Assembly (NCBI RefSeq): GCF_008247605.1
Contig: NZ_CP043420.1
Coordinates: 3,348,001-3,412,000 of the forward strand
Direction: 5' to 3'
Origin: Kushneria phosphatilytica
GTDB lineage: Bacteria > Pseudomonadota > Gammaproteobacteria > Pseudomonadales > Halomonadaceae
Length of the DNA: 64,000 nucleotides
Both the position numbers and the translations under genes were made by a program. Shown one piece after another: positions 53,673-62,744 of this stretch (within the stretch, counting starts at the first letter, position 1; each line of letters starts with the position of its first letter). The notes below the pieces were generated by a model, which did not search any database, was not told the DNA's origin, and was given only the letters and a program-made list of their open reading frames with translations.

Positions 53673-54236
53673 TCAGCGTCGGTCCTCGCTGCGCTGATCA
53701 CCATTTGTTGAAGCGGAGGCGGCACTGCGCGCGGCCGCTTCCCGGTTGCGGGCAGCATCATCGCCCGGGATGGTGGCCTCTGCTTCCTCTTTCTCTTTTG
53801 TCTGCCTCTCGGCATCCGCACCGTGTTTTTCACGCTCGGGAGTTGTCCCGGGAACGTTGCTCTCCCGGGTACCCGCCGATTTCGCCGAACCATGCTCGGC
53901 CTTTTCGCTCGCAGTGCGCTGATCAGTAATCGTCTCCGGCGCCGGCGGCAGATCAATCAGATGCTCGGGATGCACATCCGCCAGTTGCTCGGCATGGTGC
54001 GCCACGTGCTGATACATCTCGCGATAATCGCCTGCCATACGGGTCATGATGGTCGAGATTTCCTGGAAGTGCTCGCGTACCTCGGCCCGGTAGGCATCCT
54101 GCTCCTTGCGGGATGACTGCACATCACGAGCATTTTGCCGACCCGTCAGCGACCCTAGCCAGTAGCCAAGCAGTAACCCGATGATGCAACCCACCACGAC
54201 AATGGCAATCCATTCACCGGTACCGATACTGTCCAT
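53673..54236 (-). CDS. YhcB/ZapG-like (DUF1043) inner-membrane protein
   Basis: A 187-residue protein: one N-terminal transmembrane helix (WIAIVVVGCIIGLLLGYWLG), a coiled-coil region (YRAEVREHFQEISTIMTRMA) and a long charged, low-complexity tail. This matches the DUF1043 family; YhcB of Escherichia coli (ZapG) links cell division with envelope growth. ATG 54236 (MDSIGTGEW) is preferred to a longer frame because the helix begins there. The tail after residue 100 is unusually rich in Glu, Lys and Arg and is longer than in Escherichia coli YhcB, so the exact role may differ. Confidence 0.8.
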   Translation of the reverse strand: MDSIGTGEWIAIVVVGCIIGLLLGYWLGSLTGRQNARDVQSSRKEQDAYRAEVREHFQEISTIMTRMAGDYREMYQHVAHHAEQLADVHPEHLIDLPPAPETITDQRTASEKAEHGSAKSAGTRESNVPGTTPEREKHGADAERQTKEKEEAEATIPGDDAARNREAAARSAASASTNGDQRSEDRR

Positions 54237-54500
54237 GCCGAGTACTCCCTGTTGTATTGATTGAATATGCAGGCATCGTGCTCCGAGCTGCCCGGTCATG
54301 TTGCCATGACCCCGGAACCCATCCTGTCACAGCAAACCATGGCCCTGGAGGCCATGTCAGACTTTTCAACCCGGCCTGCGACGAACGTCGTAGTTGCAGG
54401 CAGCCACGTTTCGATATCCTGCAAGGCTTGACCCCGGGATCGAAATTGGCGCTTGATGAGCGTCACGCGCGCTTACTTCAGACAGACAAGAGAGCCCTGG

Positions 54501-55007
54501 ATGGCTGTCCTCGCTACCGATACCGCTAGCGGTTATCACCGGCTATACCGGCTGCTGATGACCATGATCCTGGTACTGCTGGCCGGCTGCGCCGGTAACC
54601 CGCCACTGGATGTCCGGGATACCTCCGGCGCCGAACAGGATCTCTCGATCGACCGGGTGCTGATCATCAATCGGGCCAAAGAGGCACTGGGCACACCCTA
54701 TCGTTATGGCGGCAACACTGCCAGAGGCATGGATTGCAGCGGTCTGACGCAGATCAGTTACGCTGCCGCCGGCATTTCGATCCCTCGCACCTCACAGCAG
54801 CAGTTTGATCGCTTACCCCACCGGGATGTCGCGCGCCCCGGCGACCTGCTCTTCTTCGGCTCGGGCAGCGTCAGTCATGTCGGGGTCTATATCGGTGATA
54901 ACCGCATGATTCACGCCCCGGGAAGCGGTCGAACAGTCCGCGTCTCCAACATCACCAAACGCTATTGGCGAGAGCACTATCGGGGTACCGCCGGCCCGGC
55001 ACCATGA
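54501..55007 (+). CDS. NlpC/P60-family lipoprotein, peptidoglycan endopeptidase
   Basis: A 168-residue lipoprotein. The leader RLYRLLMTMILVLLAGC carries a lipobox (LAGC). The NlpC/P60 domain has the cysteine in MDCSGLTQISY, the histidine in VSHVGVYIGDNRM and the third polar residue, His, in MIHAPGSGRTV. It should cleave the peptide cross-links of peptidoglycan in the periplasm, like Spr/MepS. ATG 54501 has AAGAGAG seven bases before it. A second lipoprotein gene follows 59 bp downstream. Confidence 0.88.
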   Translation: MAVLATDTASGYHRLYRLLMTMILVLLAGCAGNPPLDVRDTSGAEQDLSIDRVLIINRAKEALGTPYRYGGNTARGMDCSGLTQISYAAAGISIPRTSQQQFDRLPHRDVARPGDLLFFGSGSVSHVGVYIGDNRMIHAPGSGRTVRVSNITKRYWREHYRGTAGPAP

Positions 55008-55066
55008 CCCGGGCAGCTTCAGCTGTCAGAATAAGGCTGTTACTCCTGCCACTCGGAAGGCATGCC

Positions 55067-55873
55067 ATGTCGATGCATCAACCCTGCCTGAGGCTGTCAC
55101 TGGCCTGCTTTCTGGCACTGAGCCTTGGCGGCTGCGGTCATCATGATGACAAGCCCGCCACCAGCGCACATCAGATCACCAGCCAATTCCTGCTGAAACC
55201 GGTCCATCTCAATCGGCGTATCATCCAGCCGGACTGTCATACCCATTGCGCGACCATCACCGTTGACTCCCTGCGCTTTGATAATGCGCCCGGGCTGACC
55301 CGTCAGCTTGAGCATCGTCAGCTGGTACTGGCCAGTGATTTCAACGAGAACGCCGACGAAGCCCCTGCTTCCCTCCAGGCGTTCAGCGATCGATTCTTCG
55401 CTCAGGCTGCCCAGGAGCATGACCATCATCCGCAAACGGCGCCCTACGAGGCACGCTTCGAGGCCGGCATCATTGCCGACCACGACCATCTGGTGGTAGT
55501 CCGACTCGACGATTATGTATTTCGCGGCGGCGCTCATGGTATGCCGACCACCGCCTATATGGTCATTGATACCCGCACCCAGCGAACCGTCACGCTGAAT
55601 GACATGCTGGTGAAAGGTCGGCGCGACGCCTTCGATCGTGTTCTGAAGGCAGCCCATCAGCGCTGGCTGAAGCGCCTCGATCAACCGCTCGACCCCGAAG
55701 ACTGGCCCTTCACCTCCAGCGACAACGTTGCACTGATGGAGGACGATGTCGTGGTGAAATATCAGCCCTATGCCATCGCACCCTATGCCGTTGGCCAGCC
55801 CGAATTGCACATTCCCTACAGTGATCTGAAGGGCATCTTCAAACCACGCTACCTGCCTCGGGACAGCCACTGA
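55067..55873 (+). CDS. RsiV/DUF3298-like lipoprotein
   Basis: A 268-residue exported protein with lipobox LGGC near residue 23. The mature part shows a DUF4163-like segment (ITVDSLRFDNAP) and a DUF3298-like C-terminal domain (DDYVFRGGAHGMPTTAYMVI, then DTRTQRTVTLNDMLV and a terminal YAVGQPELHIPYSDL). In Bacillus, RsiV of this fold binds lysozyme and restrains a sigma factor; Gram-negative homologues are mostly uncharacterised. No sigma factor adjoins, so anti-sigma activity is not indicated. A role near the cell wall fits the NlpC/P60 neighbour. CGGAAGG precedes ATG 55067. Confidence 0.8.
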   Translation: MSMHQPCLRLSLACFLALSLGGCGHHDDKPATSAHQITSQFLLKPVHLNRRIIQPDCHTHCATITVDSLRFDNAPGLTRQLEHRQLVLASDFNENADEAPASLQAFSDRFFAQAAQEHDHHPQTAPYEARFEAGIIADHDHLVVVRLDDYVFRGGAHGMPTTAYMVIDTRTQRTVTLNDMLVKGRRDAFDRVLKAAHQRWLKRLDQPLDPEDWPFTSSDNVALMEDDVVVKYQPYAIAPYAVGQPELHIPYSDLKGIFKPRYLPRDSH

Positions 55874-56080
55874 GCCGCTCGACACCAGAGCGCACGTTTA
55901 TTGAAAGGAGCGCTGCAAGTATTCCCCCGAACAAGGCCAGGTGCCCCGGAGCTGGCAAGGCGGAACCTCTGAAATAAAGAGGCATGAGCCATGTTTCCAG
56001 GCATACACACCTTGCTCAAAGTGTCGCCATACAGAGACAATGCCTCATGTTCTGCAGCATTGTCCCGTCAGGGAGCTGTT

Positions 56081-56548
56081 ATGTCCGACACCCATGAAAC
56101 ACCTGCCATTCTCGCTCTGGAGCGTCAGATCGCCTTTCTGGTACGGCGACTGGAGGCCAATCAGAGACGCCGCAACTACCCGCTGGAACGAGCCCACTAT
56201 CTGCTCCTGCTCATGCTCGAGGAGCAAGAGCCGCAGTCTTCCGGAACACTGGCCGAGCAGTTGGGGCTGGACAGTTCGACGGTCACACGACAGATCAACG
56301 TCATGCTGCGCCACGAACTGATTACCCGCACCCCCGATCCTCACGATCGTCGCGGTGGGCTTTTGTATCTCACCGACCATGGTCGCCAACAGCTTGATCA
56401 GATGCGCAAGCTCCGCCGTGAGAGCGCCCGGGAGCTGTTTGCCGACTGGGATGAGCCCTCCCGCGCCGAGCTGGCCAGGCTACTCGAGCGCCTCAACAAC
56501 ACCATCGAGCAGCGTGTCGCCGAGCATTTCAGCCGCTCTCGCAGTTGA
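56081..56548 (+). CDS. MarR-family transcriptional regulator
   Basis: A 155-residue MarR-type regulator with the winged helix at about residues 45-110: LAEQLGLDSSTVTRQINVML, then the wing TPDPHDRRGGLLYLTDHGRQ. Dimerisation helices at both ends are present. GGGAGCTGTT precedes ATG 56081; an in-frame extension upstream is rejected. Such proteins usually repress efflux or catabolic genes in response to small ligands. No obvious partner gene adjoins; it converges on ppsA across a hairpin. Confidence 0.9.
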   Translation: MSDTHETPAILALERQIAFLVRRLEANQRRRNYPLERAHYLLLLMLEEQEPQSSGTLAEQLGLDSSTVTRQINVMLRHELITRTPDPHDRRGGLLYLTDHGRQQLDQMRKLRRESARELFADWDEPSRAELARLLERLNNTIEQRVAEHFSRSRS

Positions 56549-56569
56549 GTGCAGCTATCATCACGCAAT

Positions 56570-56600
56570 ATGGCCCACACCAGTGAGAGATGTGGGCCAT
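56570..56600. terminator. Bidirectional hairpin terminator
   Basis: ATGGCCCACA (56570-56579) and TGTGGGCCAT (56591-56600) form a ten-pair stem with an 11-base loop, between the convergent MarR and ppsA genes. Confidence 0.7.
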
Positions 56601-56630
56601 CCTTCATCAGCTGGCTCGCAGGCACCGGTA

Positions 56631-59066
56631 TTACCGGGCCAGCGCCGGCCCCGTCGCAGAGCCACTGGCGGGCGCACGGTTCGAGGCTGCGACCTGCTCT
56701 CCGAGCGACAGCCAGGTCGGCAATACGGTATCGGGATTGAGCGAAAGGCTGTCGATCCCCTGTTCCATCAGCCAGGCCGCGAAGTCGGGATAATCCGATG
56801 GGCCCTGGCCGCAGATGCCGACATACTTGCCCTGTCGTTTCGCAGCGGCAATCGCCATGGTCAGTAGTGCCTTTACCGCTTCATTACGTTCATCAAACTG
56901 CTCGGAGACAGTGCCCGAATCGCGATCCAGCCCGAGGGTCAGCTGGGTCATGTCGTTGGAACCGATCGAAAAACCATCGAAATACTCAAGGAACTGATCG
57001 GCCAGCAATGCATTGGAAGGCAGCTCACACATCATGATGACCTTCAGGCCGTTCTCACCGCGTTTCAGCCCCTGTTCGGCGAGCACATCGATAACGCCGC
57101 GCGCATCCTCAAGGGTGCGCACGAACGGAATCATGATTTCGACATTGGTCAGCCCCATGGTATCCCGCACACGCCTGACCGCCTGACACTCGAGTGCGAA
57201 GGCTTCACGGAACGCCGGTGAGACATAGCGCCCGGCACCACGGAAGCCCAGCATCGGGTTCTCTTCATGAGGTTCGTACTGCTCGCCGCCGACCAGATTG
57301 GCGTACTCGTTGGTCTTGAAGTCGGAAAGGCGCACAATCACCCGCTGCGGCCAGAACGCTGCCGCCAGCGTCGCCATGCCCTCGGTCAATCGGGCCACAT
57401 AGAACTCTACCGGATCATCATAGCCGGCGATGCGATGGCGGATCTCGGCCTGCAATTCAGGCGTCTGCTGCTCGAATTCCAGCAGTGCCTTCGGATGGAT
57501 GCCAATCATGCGGTTGATAATGAACTCCAGCCGCGCCAGTCCCACGCCCTCATTGGGCAGGGAAGCAAAATCGAAGGCACGATCCGGATTGCCAACGTTC
57601 ATCATCAGCTTCAGCGGCAGTTCGGGCAGATCATCGATGGCAGCGCTCTTCACCTCGAATTCGAGTTCACCCTCGTAGATATAGCCGGTATCGCCCTCGG
57701 CACAGGACACGGTCACTCGATCGGTATTCGCCAGCCGTGCGGTGGCATCACCACAGCCGACCACCGCCGGAATGCCCAGCTCGCGGGCAATGATGGCTGC
57801 ATGGCAGGTACGGCCGCCGCGATTGGTGACGATCGCCGAGGCCCGTTTCATGATCGGCTCCCAGTCCGGGTCGGTCATGTCGGTGACCAGCACATCGCCC
57901 CGCTCGACGCGATGCATTTCGCTGATGTCATCGATGATCTTCACCGCACCTGCCCCGATACGCTGACCGATGGCGCGCCCCTCGGCGAGCACCGGACCAC
58001 GCTCGCCAAGCTGGTAACGCTCCATCACCTGCTGGCGCGAACGTACCGTTTCCGGGCGCGCCTGAACGATGAAGAGCTCACCGCTGTAGCCGTCCTTCGC
58101 CCACTCGACATCCATCGGCCGGCCGTAGTGCTGCTCGATCAGCACAGCCTGATGAGCCAGCGACTCGATCTCCGTATCATTCAGGCAAAAGCGCTGGCGT
58201 TGCGCTTCGGGCACCGGTTCGATGCGTACCTGCTTGCCGTGCTCGCGCTCCTCGGCATATACCATCCGCTCGGCCTTGGAGCCCAGGCAGCGTCGCACCA
58301 CAGCAGGGCGCTCGGCGGCCAGCGTCGGCTTGTGAACATAGAACTCATCCGGATTGACCGCGCCCTGTACCACCATCTCGCCCAGCCCCCAGGCGGCGGT
58401 CACGAACACCACCTGATCGAAACCGGACTCGGTATCGATGGTAAACATGACACCGGAGCTTGCCTGGTCGGAACGCACCATGCGCTGCACCCCGGCAGAG
58501 AGTGAGACTTCCTTGTGGTCGAAGCCCTGATGCACTCGATAGGAGATGGCGCGATCATTGAACAGCGAAGCAAACACATGCTTGATCGCCAACCGGATGG
58601 CCTCGAGCCCTTCGACATTGAGGAAGGTTTCCTGCTGACCAGCGAAGGATGCCTCGGGCATGTCTTCGGCCGTGGCCGAGGACCGCACTGCAAATGAGGC
58701 ACCGGGATTATCCGCCGCCAGCTGCTTGTAGGCTTCAGCGATGGCAGCATCGAGTTCCGCCGGGAAGGGCGTATCAATGATCCACTGACGAATGCGTGCC
58801 CCGGCATCGGCCAGTGCCCGGGTATCCTCGATGTCAGTCTCATCAAGCAGGGCATGGATGCGCTGATCCACACCACTCTGTTCGAGGAAACGACGCCAGG
58901 CCGCTGCAGTGGTGGCAAAACCGCCCGGTACACGCACCCCCACATCCGTCAGGTTGGCAATCATCTCACCCAGCGATGCATTCTTGCCGCCTACCCGATC
59001 GACGTCATTCATGCCTACTTCGTGGTACCAGACCACATCCTTGTCGTTAACTTTACGAGTTGTCAT
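56631..59066 (-). CDS. ppsA: Phosphoenolpyruvate synthase
   Basis: An 811-residue enzyme converting pyruvate and ATP to PEP, AMP and phosphate in gluconeogenesis. In order: the ATP-grasp domain ([35 protein letters not shown]), the phospho-histidine domain with the catalytic His in [19 protein letters not shown] and the TIM-barrel PEP domain ([39 protein letters not shown]). Slightly longer than the 792 residues of Escherichia coli. ATG 59066 (MTTRKVNDK) fits better than an extension 36 bp upstream. Divergent from its regulator PpsR across a 396-bp gap. Confidence 0.96.
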   Translation of the reverse strand: MTTRKVNDKDVVWYHEVGMNDVDRVGGKNASLGEMIANLTDVGVRVPGGFATTAAAWRRFLEQSGVDQRIHALLDETDIEDTRALADAGARIRQWIIDTPFPAELDAAIAEAYKQLAADNPGASFAVRSSATAEDMPEASFAGQQETFLNVEGLEAIRLAIKHVFASLFNDRAISYRVHQGFDHKEVSLSAGVQRMVRSDQASSGVMFTIDTESGFDQVVFVTAAWGLGEMVVQGAVNPDEFYVHKPTLAAERPAVVRRCLGSKAERMVYAEEREHGKQVRIEPVPEAQRQRFCLNDTEIESLAHQAVLIEQHYGRPMDVEWAKDGYSGELFIVQARPETVRSRQQVMERYQLGERGPVLAEGRAIGQRIGAGAVKIIDDISEMHRVERGDVLVTDMTDPDWEPIMKRASAIVTNRGGRTCHAAIIARELGIPAVVGCGDATARLANTDRVTVSCAEGDTGYIYEGELEFEVKSAAIDDLPELPLKLMMNVGNPDRAFDFASLPNEGVGLARLEFIINRMIGIHPKALLEFEQQTPELQAEIRHRIAGYDDPVEFYVARLTEGMATLAAAFWPQRVIVRLSDFKTNEYANLVGGEQYEPHEENPMLGFRGAGRYVSPAFREAFALECQAVRRVRDTMGLTNVEIMIPFVRTLEDARGVIDVLAEQGLKRGENGLKVIMMCELPSNALLADQFLEYFDGFSIGSNDMTQLTLGLDRDSGTVSEQFDERNEAVKALLTMAIAAAKRQGKYVGICGQGPSDYPDFAAWLMEQGIDSLSLNPDTVLPTWLSLGEQVAASNRAPASGSATGPALAR

Positions 59067-59462
59067 GGCGTCTCTCTCTCGACAGGCTCTCTCGACAGCC
59101 ACATTCGAATCGGTGTCGTCGTTTTTTTACAGGCACCACGCCTTTAATGGCGATTATTTCAGGTATTAAACGTGCCCTTTGGTTTAATGAAGGCTATCCT
59201 TTTTTAACCCACTACAATAGTCTGATTCGCGCTTTTGAAGGCTAATAAGTTTTTGAAATACTACTACATTTAATTAGACTTCAATTTCCATGCATCACTT
59301 TTGGCGGGACCATCAGCAGAAAAATATTCCACTACATGACGGGTAAAAAAACGCGTCATCATCGACAGAATACCGAGCAATTGCGACTATCCGGACATGG
59401 CAAAATCGCCTTGCACAGCCGTGCAGACGGATCGGTCTCATTGAAAACAGGAGGAAGTGGTG
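59067..59462. other. ppsA-ppsR divergent promoter region
   Basis: A 396-base AT-rich divergent gap with no gene of its own. T-runs at its start and ACTACAATAG at 59211-59220 (a TACAAT -10 hexamer at 59213, plus strand, weak -35) suggest a promoter for ppsR with a leader of roughly 240 nt. No clear Cra/FruR site was recognised. Confidence 0.4.
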
Positions 59463-60302
59463 GTGGGAAGCGAGCAGATCGGGCAGAAGAATGTCTTTTA
59501 CATCTCGGATGGTACGGCCATCACCATGGAAGTGCTTGGGCACGCGGTGCTCTCGCAGTTTCCCATCGAATTTGTCCAGAAGACCTATCCCTTCGTGGAG
59601 AGCCGCGAACGTGCCGAAGAGATTCGAGCCCAGATCGATGCCCTGTTTGACAGCACCGGGGAACGACCCATCGTCTTTCATTCGATCGTTTCCGAAGAGA
59701 TCAAGCACATCATCCTGGCCAGTCGCGGCTTCTGTCATGACGTTATCGAGTCACTGATTACGCCCTTGAGCGAAGAGCTCGACATGACACCCCAGGCCAC
59801 CCTGCATCGCACCCATGGTCTGACCCATCAGAACCTGGCTCGCTATGATGCCCGGATTGCCGCGGTAGAGTATGCGCTGGCACACGATGATGGTCTGTCG
59901 ATGCGTCAGCTCGACGAGGCGCAGGTCATTCTTCTGGGCGTTTCCCGTTGCGGCAAGACGCCTGCCAGTCTCTATCTCGCCATGCAGTTCGGACTGCGAG
60001 TCGCCAACTATCCATTTATTGCCGATGACATGGCGTCTCTGGACCTGCCCCCGGGGCTGCAACCGTATCGCCAGCGGCTGTTCGGGCTGACCATCAGTCC
60101 CGAGCGTCTTTCACGGATTCGCAACGAGCGGCGCAGCGGCAGCAGTTACGCCTCCCTCAGGCAGTGTCGGCTGGAGCTCGGTGAGGTCGAACAGCTGTTT
60201 CAGCGCTATCGCATTCCATGGCTGGATACGACCAACTATTCGGTCGAGGAGATTGCCACCCGGCTGATCGACATGATGGGCATCGACCGGCGGATCTTCT
60301 GA
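59463..60302 (+). CDS. ppsR: PEP synthase regulatory protein (bifunctional kinase/pyrophosphorylase)
   Basis: A 279-residue DUF299 protein that inactivates PpsA by ADP-dependent phosphorylation and reactivates it by phosphorolysis. The P-loop is [17 protein letters not shown] near residue 153, and [19 protein letters not shown] and [14 protein letters not shown] are typical. It starts with three successive GTG codons (59457, 59460, 59463) right after AGGAGGA; GTG 59463 has the best spacing, so the true start may be up to two codons earlier. Head-to-head with ppsA, as in Escherichia coli. Confidence 0.93.
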   Translation: MGSEQIGQKNVFYISDGTAITMEVLGHAVLSQFPIEFVQKTYPFVESRERAEEIRAQIDALFDSTGERPIVFHSIVSEEIKHIILASRGFCHDVIESLITPLSEELDMTPQATLHRTHGLTHQNLARYDARIAAVEYALAHDDGLSMRQLDEAQVILLGVSRCGKTPASLYLAMQFGLRVANYPFIADDMASLDLPPGLQPYRQRLFGLTISPERLSRIRNERRSGSSYASLRQCRLELGEVEQLFQRYRIPWLDTTNYSVEEIATRLIDMMGIDRRIF

Positions 60303-60392
60303 GGGAAGCAACCCTCACAGAAGTCCCCGGGTTCGCTTTCCATTCCGGACCCCGGATAACGCACCCATCAGCCTGTCCATCATGCGCAAGCC

Positions 60393-60617
60393 TCAGACTG
60401 ACTGCCGCTCCCGAGCGCTGACGCCCCGCCCTGGCAAGGGCAGCTGGGCGCATAGCCGCTCTTTCAGGGAAGGCGCGGCAATCCGTCGAATGTCCCGCCA
60501 GGCACAGCGGATGGTGCGGCCATGGATCTCGACCAGGCACTCTTCTCCCTGCCGACTGACCGGATGAATGCCCTTGCGATCCAGACGTTCGAGTTCCTGC
60601 GCTGTCAGTTCCATCAT
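60393..60617 (-). CDS. Small basic protein of unknown function
   Basis: A 74-residue protein I do not recognise: LTAQELERLDRKGIHPVSRQ, then GEECLVEIHGRTIRCAWRDI and an Arg-rich tail. A near-perfect Shine-Dalgarno AGGAGGGG lies six bases before ATG 60617 and codon use fits the chromosome, so I take it as real. The beta-rich middle followed by a basic tail could bind nucleic acid, but that is a guess. It sits between ppsR (convergent) and the GNAT-like gene (divergent). Confidence 0.6.
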   Translation of the reverse strand: MMELTAQELERLDRKGIHPVSRQGEECLVEIHGRTIRCAWRDIRRIAAPSLKERLCAQLPLPGRGVSARERQSV

Positions 60618-60877
60618 GTCGAACCCCTCCTGAGCGATAGGCCACGGCGAGCCTGCTTTCGGCTCGAGAATCCGTGCTGTCAGCCACAGGATGCCTCCAG
60701 GTCATGTCGCTTTGATGACGTTCCCGGATCGGGATCGTGACTTCTGTAGTATTGCACCAACCACTATTGGCCTCGGGACCCGTATACTGACGAACCGGCC
60801 GAAAAAGCGGCAACCGCAGACATGCTGGATAAAGCCTTACGGGCTTTACGCGACTATCACCCGGAAGAGTACGCTCC

Positions 60878-62041
60878 ATGGAAATCATCGAAGTACGAAG
60901 CAAGGCCGAGAAGAGACGCTTCGTCGATATACAGTTCAGGCTCAACAGGGATGACCCTGCCTGGATCCCCCCGCTCCGGGACGAAATGATGGGGCTGATC
61001 AGCGAACACAAGAATCCCTGGTTCGGTCATGGCACCGCCGGATTTTTCATCGCCATGCGTGATGGCGTCGATGTAGGGCGTATCTCGGCTCAGATCGACC
61101 GGCTCTGGAGCGAAATGCCCGAATCCCAGGGAGGCGGCCAGGATACCGGTCATTGGGGGATGTTCGAGGCGATCGATGAAACGGTGGCCGCCGCCCTGAT
61201 TGCCCATGCCGAGCAGTGGCTGCAAGCGCGAGGCGTTACCCGGGCGATCGGCCCGATCTCGATCTCGATCTGGGATGAGCCCGGCCTGCTGGTACAGGGC
61301 CATGAGCAGTCGCCCACAGTAATGATGGGGCATCACAAGGCGATTTATCAGCAGTGGATCGAACAGGCCGGGTATCGGGGCGTCAAGGATCTGAACACCT
61401 ATGAACTGGATATCTCGAAGCCCTTTCCGCCCCTGATTCAGCGCATTGTCGACTCCGGTGAACGCAACACACGCATCCGCATACGCCAGATCGACAAGAA
61501 GCGTTTTGATGAAGAAGCTACCCTGATTCTGTCGCTGCTCAACGATGCGTGGTCCGATAACTGGGGCTTCGTACCGCTGACCGATGCGGAAATTGCCTAC
61601 GCGGGCAAGAAACTCAAACCGATCGTTTTTCCGGAACTGATCTACGTCGCGGAGTTCGACGGCGAGCCGGTCGCCTTCATGCTGACCCTGCCGAATCTGA
61701 ACGAACTGCAGCAGGATCTTGATGGCCGTCTTTTTCCGTTCGGTTTTCTCAAGCTGCTGTGGCGGCTCAATGGGGGGCTCTCCGGACGCCCGGCAGTCAA
61801 CACCGTGCGCGTCCCGCTGATGGGCGTCAAACGCGAGCTGCAGGCATCGCGGCTGGCCTCTCAGATCGCCTTCATGATGATCGAATATACCCGGCGGGCC
61901 TCTGTTGAGCACTTCGGTGCCTCCCGCGCCGAGATTGGCTGGATCCTCGAAGACAACCAGGGAATGGTGTCCATTGCCCGAGCAATCGAAAGCCGACTCA
62001 ACCGGGTCTATCGCATCCATGAGCGCACCATGACCGATTGA
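60878..62041 (+). CDS. GNAT-like acyltransferase of unknown substrate
   Basis: A 387-residue protein resembling the YghO group of large, uncharacterised proteins with a C-terminal GNAT-type acyltransferase fold. Landmarks: RFVDIQFRLNRDDPAWIPPL near the start, GRISAQIDRLW, IGPISISIWDEPGLLVQGHE, the strand pair LIYVAEFDGEPVAFMLTLPN and the tail GASRAEIGWILEDNQGMVSI. A canonical acetyl-CoA Q/R-x-x-G-x-G/A loop is not obvious, so activity is uncertain. GGAAGAGT precedes the ATG. Monocistronic as far as can be seen. Confidence 0.75.
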   Translation: MEIIEVRSKAEKRRFVDIQFRLNRDDPAWIPPLRDEMMGLISEHKNPWFGHGTAGFFIAMRDGVDVGRISAQIDRLWSEMPESQGGGQDTGHWGMFEAIDETVAAALIAHAEQWLQARGVTRAIGPISISIWDEPGLLVQGHEQSPTVMMGHHKAIYQQWIEQAGYRGVKDLNTYELDISKPFPPLIQRIVDSGERNTRIRIRQIDKKRFDEEATLILSLLNDAWSDNWGFVPLTDAEIAYAGKKLKPIVFPELIYVAEFDGEPVAFMLTLPNLNELQQDLDGRLFPFGFLKLLWRLNGGLSGRPAVNTVRVPLMGVKRELQASRLASQIAFMMIEYTRRASVEHFGASRAEIGWILEDNQGMVSIARAIESRLNRVYRIHERTMTD

Positions 62042-62258
62042 ACCCCTGGCCCATCGTGGCGCCCATGCCTGATACCTGCCTCTTCAAGTCAAAGGCCCCG
62101 GGTGCCGATAGCGACTCCATGAAGAGCGCAGCGCGTGTTCGATTGGTATCGCTCGCTGAAGGCTCATTCGTCTGACCCGTCCACATTGGCACGATCGATC
62201 CCGGCATCGAGCCATGACCGTGCCAATCGGCAGATCGCCTTTTCAGAGGAGCCATCCC

Positions 62259-62702
62259 ATGAGCACGACCCAACCCGCCACGGTAGCGGATATCATGATT
62301 CGCGACGTGGTGACCCTGCGTGCAGAGCAGTCGCTTCATGACGGCAACGAATTGATGCGCGAGCACCGGATACGTCATCTACCGGTGCTCAACGATCAGG
62401 GTCAGCTGGTGGGGCTACTCAACCAGAAGGTCGTGCTGCGGGAGTCGTTGCGGATTGCCGATGGCTACGGCACAAGGCGCCTGAACCATCATCTCGACCA
62501 GGTACCGCTCGAGGACGTTATCATCCGTGATGTCACCACGCTCCAGGCCGAGGTGCCATTGGCCGAAGCGGGAGCGCAACTGCTCACTTCCCGTCAGGGC
62601 GCCATGCCGGTACTCGACAATGAAGGCCATCTGATCGGTATCGTGTCTTCCGTCGACTTCGTCAGGCTGGCCGTGCAACTGCTCGACACGGATCGAGTCT
62701 GA
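62259..62702 (+). CDS. CBS-domain pair protein
   Basis: A 147-residue protein made of two CBS motifs: residues 5-60 (VADIMIRDVVTLRAEQSLHD; RHLPVLNDQGQLVGLLNQK) and 82-140 (EDVIIRDVTTLQAEVPLAEA; AMPVLDNEGHLIGIVSSVDF). Such pairs bind adenosyl nucleotides and act as energy sensors. No partner domain is attached. AGAGGA precedes ATG 62259. It converges on the carboxylase gene across a strong hairpin. Confidence 0.9.
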   Translation: MSTTQPATVADIMIRDVVTLRAEQSLHDGNELMREHRIRHLPVLNDQGQLVGLLNQKVVLRESLRIADGYGTRRLNHHLDQVPLEDVIIRDVTTLQAEVPLAEAGAQLLTSRQGAMPVLDNEGHLIGIVSSVDFVRLAVQLLDTDRV

Positions 62703-62716
62703 CCGCACGGTATGGC

Positions 62717-62741
62717 AGCGGTCGCCTGAGAGGCGACCGCT
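62717..62741. terminator. Bidirectional hairpin terminator
   Basis: AGCGGTCGCCT (62717-62727) and AGGCGACCGCT (62731-62741) form a perfect 11-pair stem with a GAG loop. It lies between the convergent CBS and carboxylase genes; the tail after it is only weakly T-rich. Confidence 0.8.
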
Positions 62742-62744
62742 CGT

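Noticed and set aside
55067..55873. Anti-sigma factor operon
   Set aside because: The protein resembles RsiV but is a lipoprotein, not a single-pass membrane protein with a cytoplasmic sigma-binding tail, and no ECF sigma gene is adjacent.
57267..58505. A 412-codon plus-strand open frame inside ppsA
   Set aside because: ppsA motifs are intact on the other strand; the shadow has no family resemblance.
60857..62020. A 387-codon minus-strand open frame opposite the GNAT-like gene
   Set aside because: The plus-strand product has conserved-looking acyltransferase-fold segments and a ribosome site; the minus-strand frame has neither.
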